DNA of 64,000 nucleotides from Scytonema sp. UIC 10036 (GTDB taxonomy: Bacteria; Cyanobacteriota; Cyanobacteriia; Cyanobacteriales; Nostocaceae): assembly GCF_009725235.1 (NCBI RefSeq), contig NZ_WJFC01000058.1:1-64000 (forward strand). Reading direction: 5' to 3'. Every line of letters begins with the position of its first letter. Position 1 is the stretch's first letter. The position numbers were made by a program, and so were the translations under genes. Below, in pieces: positions 46,737 through 55,132 of the stretch. The notes below the pieces were generated by a model. That model worked only from the letters and a program-made list of their open reading frames with translations. It did not search any database and was not told the origin of the DNA.

Positions 46737-47894
46737 TTAAATTGACACCAGAGGTGTGAGTTCATCGTGCTGGGAATGAATAGGTTTGGTGCGTTCTCGG
46801 AGCGAGCTACCACTGTGACAAGCAACAACAGCTTGAATTTCTGCCACAATTGAAAGAGCAATTTCTTCTGGAGTATTAGCACCAATGTCGAGACCAACCG
46901 GACTGTAAAGGTGAAGCAATTGGTCTGGTGTAGGCATGAATCCAGAGGCTTGTAAGTCTTGAAGCAATCGTTCTCGTCGAGTTTTCGGTCCTAACAGACC
47001 AATATACTTTAGGGGAGACAATAGTAAAGTTCTTAACAATTCTAAATCGTGAAGGTACTTATGGGTCATCACTACAGCAACCATATGAGAATTGAAACTG
47101 AGGTGTGCTTTCAGGTTTTCTGGATCGCAAAAAATGATATCATCTGCATTGGGAAAGCGATCGCGAGTTGTATAACCGGGTCGATTATCAATGACTGTAA
47201 CGTGCCAACCAAGCTGTTTGGCACAGTTAACAACCGGAATAGCATCATAACCTGCTCCAAATACTAGCAACGGGAGGGGTGGTTGAATAACTTCCAGAAG
47301 GACTTCGACACGTCCGTTGACGAGTGAGTAAGATGCAACACGCGATCGCCCGTTTGTCAGAACCTCTCGAGCATCTTGCAACACTTTTTGAGCCAATTCA
47401 CGGTCTTTAATATTATTAGTTACAGCACCATCTTGTTTTAAGAACAGCCGAGAGGCAACTTTTACTTGGGTTTCTCCCTTAACATCAAAGATAGTTGCGA
47501 TCGCTCCCGATTGATATTGAAGAAAACACTCAGCGATAAACTCCAGTTGATTGCTAGCAAATGCATCCGCAAGAGATTCAATTAAGACATTGACAACTCC
47601 ATTACAGCCAAGACCAAAGCCCCAAACAATATCGTCGCTAGATGTGGTATCATATTGTACAACTAACGGCTCGCCCGAGTAAAACATCAACGGTTGCGAT
47701 CGTTCAAAGACGTTGCTCTCCAAACACCCACCACTTATAGCGCCGATTGTTTGACCATCATCGGTAATCAACATCCGTGCGCCCGGTCTGCGATATACTG
47801 AACCACTCGTTTTAACAACAGTGGCAAGAGCAGTACGTCGATCGGTGAGTTTGGATTGCTTGAAGGTTTCAATAATATTTTGAAGTTCTTTCAT
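46737..47894 (-). CDS. xdhC: XdhC family molybdenum hydroxylase maturation factor
   Basis: A 385-residue XdhC/CoxI protein. The N-terminal domain has the family motif VKTSGSVYRRPGARMLI and GAISGGCLESNVF; the C-terminal Rossmann domain shows LLVFGAGYDAIPVV and YIGLLGPKTRRERL. XdhC proteins bind molybdopterin cytosine/guanine-type cofactor, help its sulfuration and load it into the apoenzyme. It probably serves the two Mo hydroxylase operons at 29514-33351 and 56700-60902, which lack such a gene of their own. It is followed upstream on the same strand by an MFS gene (29-bp gap). Confidence 0.92.
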   Translation of the reverse strand: MKELQNIIETFKQSKLTDRRTALATVVKTSGSVYRRPGARMLITDDGQTIGAISGGCLESNVFERSQPLMFYSGEPLVVQYDTTSSDDIVWGFGLGCNGVVNVLIESLADAFASNQLEFIAECFLQYQSGAIATIFDVKGETQVKVASRLFLKQDGAVTNNIKDRELAQKVLQDAREVLTNGRSRVASYSLVNGRVEVLLEVIQPPLPLLVFGAGYDAIPVVNCAKQLGWHVTVIDNRPGYTTRDRFPNADDIIFCDPENLKAHLSFNSHMVAVVMTHKYLHDLELLRTLLLSPLKYIGLLGPKTRRERLLQDLQASGFMPTPDQLLHLYSPVGLDIGANTPEEIALSIVAEIQAVVACHSGSSLRERTKPIHSQHDELTPLVSI

Positions 47895-47923
47895 TTACCT
47901 AGCTGCATTCTTCTTTACATTAA

Positions 47924-49108
47924 TTATGCCAATCTTTTCTGCTGAGACATAACAACAAAAGTGACTAAAGCGAGAACTATTACCAGAATCCCAGCCAGTC
48001 CGTAAGCTACTCTCAATCCTACTAGCTGACTTAATGGCTGGCTAAGCAGTGGTGACATAAATTGACCAAAGAAAAAGCAGGTTGTCAATCCGCCTAAAGT
48101 TCGTCCGCGTAGAGTATCAGGTGCGATCGAGGTTAGACAAAGATTCATATTCGGTAGCAGCAAGCCAAGTCCAAAACCCGCGATCGCAAGTCCCGGTAGA
48201 ACCATCCCGTAGCCGTTTGCAAAGCAGATTAGCCCATATCCAACTCCTATACTAAAGAAAGCTATCTCGTAAACGCTCATAAAGGTTAAGCGGGCTTTGA
48301 TGCGTTGATACAAGATAGAGCCGATAGCAGCAAATAAAGTGGCTAGGGCAATTGCTAGTCCACTCTGAGAAGCACTGGCATTTGTTAAAGCTTGTAGATA
48401 AAAGGGTAACTGCACGGGTACCATGTAAAAGACCACTTGAGCTAAAAACGCGATCGTATAAGTCAATACCACCAGTGCAAACGGGAAGCTAACAGCCTGA
48501 GTTTGAGAACTACTTTGTTGCTCTAAGGACTGACTGTTACGTCTGGGTTCCGGCAAAATCAGCAGAACAAGTGGCAAAAGTAGCAAAGCAACTGCATAGA
48601 GTAGAAATGGCATACGCCAGTTTACTTCCGCTAAGAAGCCACCGCTTGAGAGAAAAACGACTCCCCCTAATGCCATGAACGCCGCCTGCAACCCCAAAAA
48701 TTTTGCACGGGCTGCACCTGTATAGTAATCAGCAATCAATGTCGTGGCGGTAGTCATAATCCCAGCGACACTCAAACCTAACAACGCCCGCCCCACTAAG
48801 ATGAGTCCTATAGAATTCAGCCATAAGCCTGAACTGCCAGCCAATCCGTAAATTATTAACGTAATTGCTAACAGAGTTTTGCGCCCTATGCTATCAATAA
48901 TGAAGCCTGCAAAGGGTGCTCCAATCGCAACGAAAAGAGATGGCGCGGTCAAAACCAACCTAACCCAATAGTCTGCATTATCGACGTCAGCGAAATGTTC
49001 TCGCATGATTGGGAGTGAAGGAGCGATTGTGGCGCTTGCCATGACAGCTAGAGTGCTGACAAAGAGCAGCGTTATTTTGACTAGAGGCGAGTTAATCGGC
49101 TGGCTCAT
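47924..49108 (-). CDS. MFS transporter
   Basis: A 394-residue major facilitator with twelve membrane helices. The loop 2-3 motif is GAPFAGFIIDSIGRKTLL (the family GxxxDRxGRR pattern), and GRALLGLSVAGIMTTATTL is helix 4-5. It resembles drug or metabolite efflux proteins; substrate unknown. The start MSQPINSPLVK (49108) is preferred over in-frame codons to 49189. It lies between xdhC and the PfpI gene, all minus strand, 77 bp from the latter: a likely operon pfpI-mfs-xdhC. Confidence 0.9.
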   Translation of the reverse strand: MSQPINSPLVKITLLFVSTLAVMASATIAPSLPIMREHFADVDNADYWVRLVLTAPSLFVAIGAPFAGFIIDSIGRKTLLAITLIIYGLAGSSGLWLNSIGLILVGRALLGLSVAGIMTTATTLIADYYTGAARAKFLGLQAAFMALGGVVFLSSGGFLAEVNWRMPFLLYAVALLLLPLVLLILPEPRRNSQSLEQQSSSQTQAVSFPFALVVLTYTIAFLAQVVFYMVPVQLPFYLQALTNASASQSGLAIALATLFAAIGSILYQRIKARLTFMSVYEIAFFSIGVGYGLICFANGYGMVLPGLAIAGFGLGLLLPNMNLCLTSIAPDTLRGRTLGGLTTCFFFGQFMSPLLSQPLSQLVGLRVAYGLAGILVIVLALVTFVVMSQQKRLA

Positions 49109-49185
49109 GAATTTGTTTATCCCGCAAAGAGTTAAGTCGGTAAGATCCCCGACAAATAAGTGCGAAGTCGGGGATCTGAACCTGC

Positions 49186-49968
49186 TCAAGAGGTGAAACT
49201 GTGTTGTGCTGCACCAGTAGCTTTTTTTACCGCCACAGCAATTGCTTCCATAAAGGGTGGCAAGTCAATCGGGTGACGACTGGTAATTAAGTTACCATCA
49301 ACCACAACTGGTTCATCGATCGCAATTGCACCTGCATTCCTTAAGTCGTCATGAATGGGCCAGTTCGCTGTCGCCCGCTTACCCTGCAAAATTCCAGCGC
49401 TGACAAACACCCACGGACCGTGACAGATCGAGGCAGTTACTTTGCCACTCTCGTAGAATTCCTTGACGAACTCGATCGCTGCGGGTGTTGAACGTAGGGC
49501 ATCAGGATTCCACGTACCACCAGGTATAATCAGTACATCGTAGTCAGACACTTTGACTTCATTGAGGAATCGGTCAATTGGGAACCAACCAGCGTTCTCC
49601 ATCCAGCGCACTGTCATAATATGTGTAGCCCGCATTTGAGGATACTGTACGCCAAACTTTGCAGGTGGCATCTCAAAACGAGGAGAAACTAGATGTACAG
49701 TCCCGCCGCGTTCCGCAATAAATTTATAAGGCACGGTGAGTTCGAGTTCTTCGACGCCATCTGTTGCTAAGATGACGAACCGCAACCCACCCATCTGGCT
49801 TGGATCGGCGGGAGGCTCAAGCAGTAAGCGCCGCATCGCCTCGTTTTCAGGCTCACCAGCTGAGACAATCAGTTGAGTGCTGATACGTGGTACGCTGACT
49901 GGCGCTTCGTAGCTTACTAGGCGACGATGCTCGTCGTTTGTCACAGTATTGTGTGTAGACTCATTCAT
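49186..49968 (-). CDS. DJ-1/PfpI family protein
   Basis: A 260-residue glutamine-amidotransferase-like protein. The nucleophile elbow is KVTASICHGPWVFVSAG (Cys), with a conserved Glu in ILATDGVEELELTVPYKFI. It resembles the PfpI/general-stress-protein group (glyoxalase, chaperone or protease activity reported for relatives). Residues 1-55 are an N-terminal extension rich in charged residues and absent from short PfpI proteins. GGGAG precedes ATG 49968. It may work against reactive aldehydes with the neighbouring reductases (inference). Confidence 0.88.
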   Translation of the reverse strand: MNESTHNTVTNDEHRRLVSYEAPVSVPRISTQLIVSAGEPENEAMRRLLLEPPADPSQMGGLRFVILATDGVEELELTVPYKFIAERGGTVHLVSPRFEMPPAKFGVQYPQMRATHIMTVRWMENAGWFPIDRFLNEVKVSDYDVLIIPGGTWNPDALRSTPAAIEFVKEFYESGKVTASICHGPWVFVSAGILQGKRATANWPIHDDLRNAGAIAIDEPVVVDGNLITSRHPIDLPPFMEAIAVAVKKATGAAQHSFTS

Positions 49969-50189
49969 GTGAGTTACTCCCTATAACAGCTTATCTGGGG
50001 TAATTGGCAAGTCGCGGATACGCTTCTAATTTTTTTCAAAGGAGCACGTTTCATCATAAGAGTTTGATGGTTGCTCTGTCTTTCTCATTCTTGCTGTCTT
50101 TGATACAATTTTGGGCATTGGGCATGGGAAAAGAATTATTTTCCTAACCTCATTGAGGGCTATTGCCCGTGGGTGTCTAGCCAGAAAAT

Positions 50190-50222
50190 GGGGAGTAGGG
50201 AGTGGGGAGTGGGGAGTAGGGA
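50190..50222. repeat. Tandem GGGGAGT/GTAGGGA heptamers
   Basis: Four to five degenerate units of GGGGAGT, as at 4131-4164. They lie between the PfpI gene and the 3' end of the aldo/keto reductase. Confidence 0.8.
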
Positions 50223-50242
50223 TTTTCTATAAGCAATCGTAG

Positions 50243-51229
50243 TTATCGGTCAAGAAGGCTCATCATCTGTGGAGCATAGCGATCGCCTGCTGTTTCTCCC
50301 ACAGGTGCAACGCGATCCAGTTGTGCCAATTCCTCAGCACTCAAGCTAATATCAACTGCTGCGGCATTCTCCTCAACATATGCCCTGCGTTTCGTCCCAG
50401 GGATAGGTACAATATCATTGCCTTGGTGCAACAACCAAGCTAATGCAATTTGTCCGGGTGTCGCCCCTTTAGATTGGGCAATCTGGTTAACCTGCTCGAC
50501 AATTCTCATGTTAGTTTCAAAATTCTCACCTTGAAAACGAGGGTCATTCCGACGATAATCATCTTCAGCAAAATCTTCAGCCCGTTTGACTTGCCCTGTA
50601 AGAAAGCCGCGTCCGAGTGGACTATAGGGAACAAAACCAATTCCCAAGTCTCGTACAGTTGGCAGAACTTGTTTTTCTGGGTTCCGTTCCCAAAGAGAGT
50701 ACTCGGATTGCAATGCACTAATGGGGTGGACTGCATGGGCGCGACGGATAGTTTCTGGACTTGCCTCTGATAGTCCTAAGTAGCGAACTTTACCTTGCTC
50801 CACCAAGTCTGCCATTGCACCAATGGTTTCTTCAATTGGCACTGTCTTATCCACCCGGTGTTGGTAGAACAAGTCGATGTGGTCAACTCCCAACCTCTGT
50901 AAAGAAGCATCACAGACGCGCCGAACATTTTCTGGTGTGCTGTCTACACCAGCTATATTACCGTTTTCATCAATCTTGAAGCCAAACTTAGTAGCAATGA
51001 TGACTTGGTCTCTACGGTCTTTGATAGCCCGACCCACCAATTGCTCGTTGGTGAACGGACCATAAACCTCAGCGGTGTCTAAAAAGTTGATGCCTAATTC
51101 AATAGCTCGGTGAATTGTTTGAATTGACTCAGCTTCATCTCTACTGCCATATGCCCAACTCATACCCATGCAACCGAGTCCGATATCTGAGACTTCTAAT
51201 CCTTGTGTTCCGAGTTTTCGTGTTTTCAT
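50243..51229 (-). CDS. Aldo/keto reductase (canonical active site)
   Basis: A 328-residue AKR with all four catalytic positions: Asp and Tyr in FLDTAEVYG, Lys in IATKFG, and His in FYQHRVD. The coenzyme end is [15 protein letters not shown]. It resembles YhdN/Tas-type reductases acting on methylglyoxal or other aldehydes; the actual substrate is unknown. AGGAG precedes ATG 51229. It has about 50% identity by eye to the reductase at 20065-21060, which lacks the His. Confidence 0.92.
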   Translation of the reverse strand: MKTRKLGTQGLEVSDIGLGCMGMSWAYGSRDEAESIQTIHRAIELGINFLDTAEVYGPFTNEQLVGRAIKDRRDQVIIATKFGFKIDENGNIAGVDSTPENVRRVCDASLQRLGVDHIDLFYQHRVDKTVPIEETIGAMADLVEQGKVRYLGLSEASPETIRRAHAVHPISALQSEYSLWERNPEKQVLPTVRDLGIGFVPYSPLGRGFLTGQVKRAEDFAEDDYRRNDPRFQGENFETNMRIVEQVNQIAQSKGATPGQIALAWLLHQGNDIVPIPGTKRRAYVEENAAAVDISLSAEELAQLDRVAPVGETAGDRYAPQMMSLLDR

Positions 51230-51667
51230 GTCTGATTTCTCCTAAGGTGATAGATACATTGCTGTTACAGCAGACTTGTCGCTGAGTAAGGTTTTTTAAC
51301 CTTAGACCTCAATAGAATGATGTAACCTCAGGAAGGCAAATTTCAAGGAACTTGCAAAAAAATAGCTGGTTCTCAGCTTAATTGCTAAATGTGACAGAAA
51401 AATGACAGCCAATTTTCACATAAATGAATCGATCGCGCTTCCGCAGTTCTGTGTGAGACACCAAAGGCGATATACTTCAGGTACGCTTCGCGATTCTCGT
51501 TAAGACGGCAAAGGAGATGGATGAACCGTCACTTTGCAATTTTTGGTGGAAATAGCATCGGTAACTCAAACTGCGGAAAAAGCTCTCAACAGTTCGAGCA
51601 TTTTTGCCTTGAGTGCTGCAATTGCCTCTTCTAAAGACTCACAAGGTTCCGTATTCAGCAAATGGGC
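51230..51667. other. Intergenic stretch with a small open frame remnant
   Basis: 438 bp. On the minus strand, directly after the HicA-like stop, the frame goes on as AHLLNTEPCESLEEAIAALK, which may be the relic of another small protein. The remainder, including GCGCTTCCGCAGTT and direct AT-rich promoter DNA for the reductase, holds no recognisable gene. Confidence 0.4.
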
Positions 51668-51805
51668 TTAACCGACAAGTATTGGATTGGTGGGTTCTTG
51701 GCAGATCGTCGTAATGTGACTACCTCGTTGTCGATACACTGAAAAGCCAATTTTCTCTAAAGCTTTAATGCACTCCGCACCCGAAACAATTGGTAGCTTA
51801 CTCAT
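51668..51805 (-). pseudogene. HicA-like mRNA interferase, truncated
   Basis: ATG 51805 encodes 45 residues, MSKLPIVSGAECIKALEKIG then VYRQRGSHITTICQEP, the N-terminus and catalytic-His region (GSH) of HicA toxins. The usual C-terminal half is missing and no hicB antitoxin is adjacent. Probably inactive. Confidence 0.7.
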
Positions 51806-51960
51806 ACAGCAACAACTTCAATGTACAAAAGTCAGTAAATCGCAAGTAATTATGCGAACATAATATGATTGCCCTATTTCAATACAAGCTGACGCAGGCG
51901 AACTACAAGCAGTACATTCGCTCTCTTAGGGCAGTATGCAAGAACGCGGATTACGTTTTA

Positions 51961-52232
51961 GCACTTTAATTTTGCATGGGCATCCAAACGCTGAGTGCGT
52001 TTGCCAATTACGGAAAGCTCAGCTTTGGGAGGCAGTGGTGGCGGTTCATCCGGTGGTATCTCTCTCTGAACTTGACTTATATTGACCCCAGGGATGCCAA
52101 TGGTAAGAGTTGTCGTCTTTCCTAGGGTAGATGAATTGGATTGAGCTTGGCTTTTTGCGGTTGCGTCTGCAACGGTTGTAGCGATCGCAGAAGCCATAAA
52201 AATGACATAGCGCTTTCTATTTTTCTTAAGCT
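51961..52232 (-). pseudogene. Duplicated N-terminal piece of the Mo hydroxylase Mo subunit
   Basis: This 270-bp stretch matches 59993-60245 (N-terminus of the Mo subunit of the second operon) nearly base for base: MASAIATTVADATAKSQAQS, IPGVNISQVQREIPPDEPPP and SVIGKRTQRLDA are shared. It stops at AHAKLKC where the parent reads ARLKVTG. It is a copy left by recombination or a failed duplication, with a few substitutions (for example KTTTLT for KMTTLA). Confidence 0.9.
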
Positions 52233-52370
52233 TGAACAGGTAAAAAAAATAGTCATCGTATCCTTATATTTACTGAATATGTTGAAACTCAAAAAGCCTT
52301 AGCTATTGCGATCGCTATGACAGCTTGGTGTGATAGGTTGGAATTGCACCTTTAGATCGAATCGTCTGTT

Positions 52371-52787
52371 GTGGCTAAGGATCGTTTTCATCAAGTTGTT
52401 AAGACAGCTCTTGCTAAAGATGGGTGGAATGTGACTCACGATCCGCTTCAGATTAAAGTAGGTGGTGTAGATATGGAAATTGACTTCGGGGCAGAACGAT
52501 TACTAGCTGCGGAGCGAGGAGATGAGAAAATTGCCGTGGAAGTCAAAAGTTTTTTGACCAGTGCTTCGGCAATTTCCGAGTTTCATACAGCACTGGGGCA
52601 GTTTATTAACTATCGGGCTGCATTGCGTCGTAAAGACCCGGATCGCATTCTCTATCTAGCCGTACCCGATCTAATCTACAACAGTTTCTTTCAACTTGAT
52701 TTTCCCGCCTCAATGCTGCAAGAAAACTCCGTAAAAATAATTGTTTACGATATTGAATTGGAGCAAATTTCACTATGGAAAGAGTGA
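52371..52787 (+). CDS. xisH: XisH family protein
   Basis: A 138-residue XisH (fdxN-element excision controlling factor). From a GTG start it reads AKDRFHQVVKTALAKDGWNV, with DMEIDFGAERLLAAERG and IAVEVKSFLTSASAISEFHT, an endonuclease-like D...ExK arrangement typical of the family. XisH acts with XisI in excision of the fdxN element in heterocysts, and XisHI pairs are widespread in cyanobacteria outside such elements. It overlaps xisI by 13 bp, so they are translationally coupled. No xisF recombinase is present. Confidence 0.93.
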   Translation: MAKDRFHQVVKTALAKDGWNVTHDPLQIKVGGVDMEIDFGAERLLAAERGDEKIAVEVKSFLTSASAISEFHTALGQFINYRAALRRKDPDRILYLAVPDLIYNSFFQLDFPASMLQENSVKIIVYDIELEQISLWKE

Positions 52788-53122
52788 CGGATAAATTAAC
52801 GAACTATCAGCAAATTGTACAGCAATTGTTGATGGGTTATGCAGAAATTAAGCCAGCTTATGGTGAGATTGAGGTTGAGACTATTTTTGATACGCAGCGC
52901 CATCACTATCAAATTGTGCATCTAGGTTGGCAGCATAAGCGCTGGGTGCATCATTGTGTAATACATCTTGATATTCGCAACGAGAAAATCTGGATTTTTT
53001 ATAATTCAACAGAACATGATATTGCGGCAGATTTAGTCAATTTGGGCGTACCAAAAGAAGATATTGTGCTAGGTTTTTATCCTCCTTTCATGCGGGAAAT
53101 GAGTGACTATAGTGTGGGCTAA
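52775..53122 (+). CDS. xisI: XisI family protein
   Basis: A 115-residue XisI partner of XisH: TNYQQIVQQLLMGYAEIKP, VETIFDTQRHHYQIVHLGW, HHCVIHLDIRNEKIWI and the end LGFYPPFMREMSDYSVG match the family over its full length. It is thought to act as the regulatory partner of XisH. The pair is intact although it is surrounded by remnants, which suggests selection. Confidence 0.93.
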   Translation: MERVTDKLTNYQQIVQQLLMGYAEIKPAYGEIEVETIFDTQRHHYQIVHLGWQHKRWVHHCVIHLDIRNEKIWIFYNSTEHDIAADLVNLGVPKEDIVLGFYPPFMREMSDYSVG

Positions 53123-53422
53123 AAGTAGAAGAATTAAAAGGCGATCGCTTTCCGGTGAAAATGGCTTTGATTGAAGATGAGAGGCGATTACTTGATAGAT
53201 AAGTAGGGCGATATAAAACCAAAGCTTTTACGTATTTTTACAGACTGCATATGAAGTCTAAAAAATTGACATTAGAAAATTGAGGTGTTATACAGGGATA
53301 TTGAAGCACTTATTTAATTTATACCAGAGCAAAAAAACAACATTGGAAATATATTTCTGTGTTATGTGCCACAGTTTAAATTAAAAAAGTATTTGCGTAT
53401 TTTTTTATACAAATTCTATGTT
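53123..53422. other. Intergenic stretch after xisI
   Basis: 300 bp, AT-rich. A short frame encoding GDRFPVKMALIEDERRLL at about 53140-53200 may be a gene relic but cannot be assigned. No RNA gene or promoter pair is clear. Confidence 0.35.
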
Positions 53423-53566
53423 ATGCCCAATATCCTGCCCCTGGCTCCTGGAATGCGAGTCTTATGCCGTGATGCTGAATGGTTGGTACAGCGTGTAGAA
53501 GCATCTAATGACATCGGCTCACAATATGCAGTGCATATGGTGGGAGTTATGGCGATAGCGAAATAA
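53423..53566 (+). pseudogene. Truncated helicase-like N-terminus
   Basis: ATG 53423 encodes MPNILPLAPGMRVLCRDAEW and LVQRVEASNDIGSQYAVH, then stops after 47 residues. The start PxLAPGMRVLCRDAEW resembles N-termini of large SNF2-type helicases, whose remaining 900 or more residues are missing. I cannot exclude a small stand-alone protein. Confidence 0.45.
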
Positions 53567-53738
53567 AACGAGTGTTGAATTACACTCGCTTCTTGGTGCC
53601 TATACCTTTACTTCTGGGTTAACTGTTGAGTTGTAGCCTTCTTTTTGGGCTGCGAGCTCTTTAACCAACTCTCGCGCACAGCAACATGACAGCCCGACCC
53701 ATAATGCGAGTGCGAGCCTTTGCTGCCGAGCGTTTTGG

Positions 53739-53946
53739 TTCTTTCGTACATAGCGTGCTAAATTTTCATAAAAATTTATAATTATGCTTTATTTGCAAGG
53801 CTTACAGACACTTCTAGTTTCAATTTTAGAAAAGAATACTGTTATGAAGGTAATAATGGCTGTAATACAATCCAGACAAGGATTTTAAGCTAATTTTTCC
53901 ATAAAAATAGCACGCTAAGTACGCAAGTACCATAATTTTCACGCAT
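53739..53946 (+). repeat. MITE copy 1 (about 208 bp)
   Basis: Begins TTCTTTCGTACATAGCGTG and ends with the imperfect inverted repeat CACGCTAAGTACGCAAG. The interior has no gene. A direct second copy starts at 63865 and an inverted diverged one lies at 54310-54502. It is a non-autonomous element family of this genome. Confidence 0.8.
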
Positions 53947-54290
53947 AATAACTAGCGAGTGCATATGCATCCCCTGCATCATCTTTATCTTCTGTGTTGC
54001 GATATCGACACAGTTTATCGTGACCTACGAGCAGTACTTCTACTCCTGCAAGCTTGAGGTGGTGAATCCACAACGCCTGAGTAGTTTACCCCTGTTGGTT
54101 CTAACACTGCTACGGTTGGCTTTAAAGCCAGCAAATCACCAATACCAAATACTTTCTCTTCGGCATCAAGATTGGCACTATCTGTAATATTTCTCTTTTT
54201 TTTCAGGCTGGGATTTGCTTCGTATGTCTGAACGACATAAGTTGGAGTTAATTGACGCTTTGTAATTTTATGGTTAATGTAATTGCCGGG
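53947..54290 (-). pseudogene. Degraded IS110/RuvC-like transposase fragment between two MITEs
   Basis: On the minus strand, in two or more frames: TKRQLTPTYVVQTYEANPSL, FGIGDLLALKPTVAVLEPTG, LKLAGVEVLLVGHDKL, and EDKDDAGDAYALASYYA. The blocks LEPTGVNYS and DDAGDAYALA have the Glu and Asp positions of DEDD-type (IS110-like, RuvC-fold) transposases. The ends and the C-terminal part are missing. Confidence 0.5.
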
Positions 54291-54309
54291 TTAATCGCTT
54301 ATACATATG

Positions 54310-54502
54310 GCTCTTGCGTACTTAGCGTGCTAAAATTGTAAAAAAATAAGCTTAAAACTATTGCTGGGCTTGGCTTACAGCTATTATTAGTTTCAAAATG
54401 TTACTCCTTGTTAAAATTGAAATTATAAGTGCCTGTAAGCCTTGTAAATACAAGCATACTTGTAGATTTTAATGAAAATTTAGCACACTATGTACGAAAG
54501 AA
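54310..54502 (-). repeat. MITE copy 2, inverted (about 193 bp)
   Basis: In reverse complement it begins TTCTTTCGTACATAGTGTG and ends CACGCTAAGTACGCAAGAG, matching copy 1 (53739-53946) at both ends and in several interior blocks (CAAGGCTTACAG, TTTCAATTTTA). With copy 1 it flanks the transposase relic, like the arms of a composite element. Confidence 0.75.
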
Positions 54503-54679
54503 CCATCCATTCCTGCTACCTGTAATTGTTGTATCAGTCGCTTCCACTACATACTTATACCCGGATTTCTCACCAGGCTTGAAGAAATAAGGGTCAAAAA
54601 CTGCCAAAATCTATATTGCACAACGATGAAAGCGGTTTGAAGTATAACCCCAAATAAAAATCATAGTATACCGAAACAG

Positions 54680-55105
54680 TTCGTATTTGAACAAGTAAGG
54701 TCATGTCCAGTTATAGTTAATTTCAATGACAAGCCTGTAACATCCGATGCAGGACTAACATTAATTACGGAACTGGACAGAAAAAGAGAAATAACGTCCC
54801 GGTTAGCAGCGTGTTTCAAAGACTACCGAGATCCCAATAAAATTTTGCATCCAGTTAATAGCTTAATTGCACAAAGAATATATGACTTAATCATGGGCTA
54901 TGAAGATATCAACGATCGTGAAACTCTACGTCACGACCCAATATTTGCACTGGCGGTAGGAAAAGTAATTAATTCAGAACAAGAATCAATTACTTTGGCT
55001 GGGAAAAACACTTTAAATCGTCTTGAACATCGTCCAGAAGACGTATCTTCAAGATCGGATAGTCGATATCACCGTATTGAACATAGTACGAGTAGATATA
55101 CTTAA
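54680..55105 (+). pseudogene. IS1380-family transposase, N-terminal fragment
   Basis: PVIVNFNDKPVTSDAGLTLI, TELDRKREITSRLAACFKDY, RIYDLIMGYEDINDRETLRH and DPIFALAVG match the first third of IS1380 transposases (normally about 430 residues). The match ends near residue 140 and the frame closes at 55105. No terminal repeats were found. Confidence 0.83.
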
Positions 55106-55132
55106 ATTTGTTCACGATTACTAGTAAAGGGA

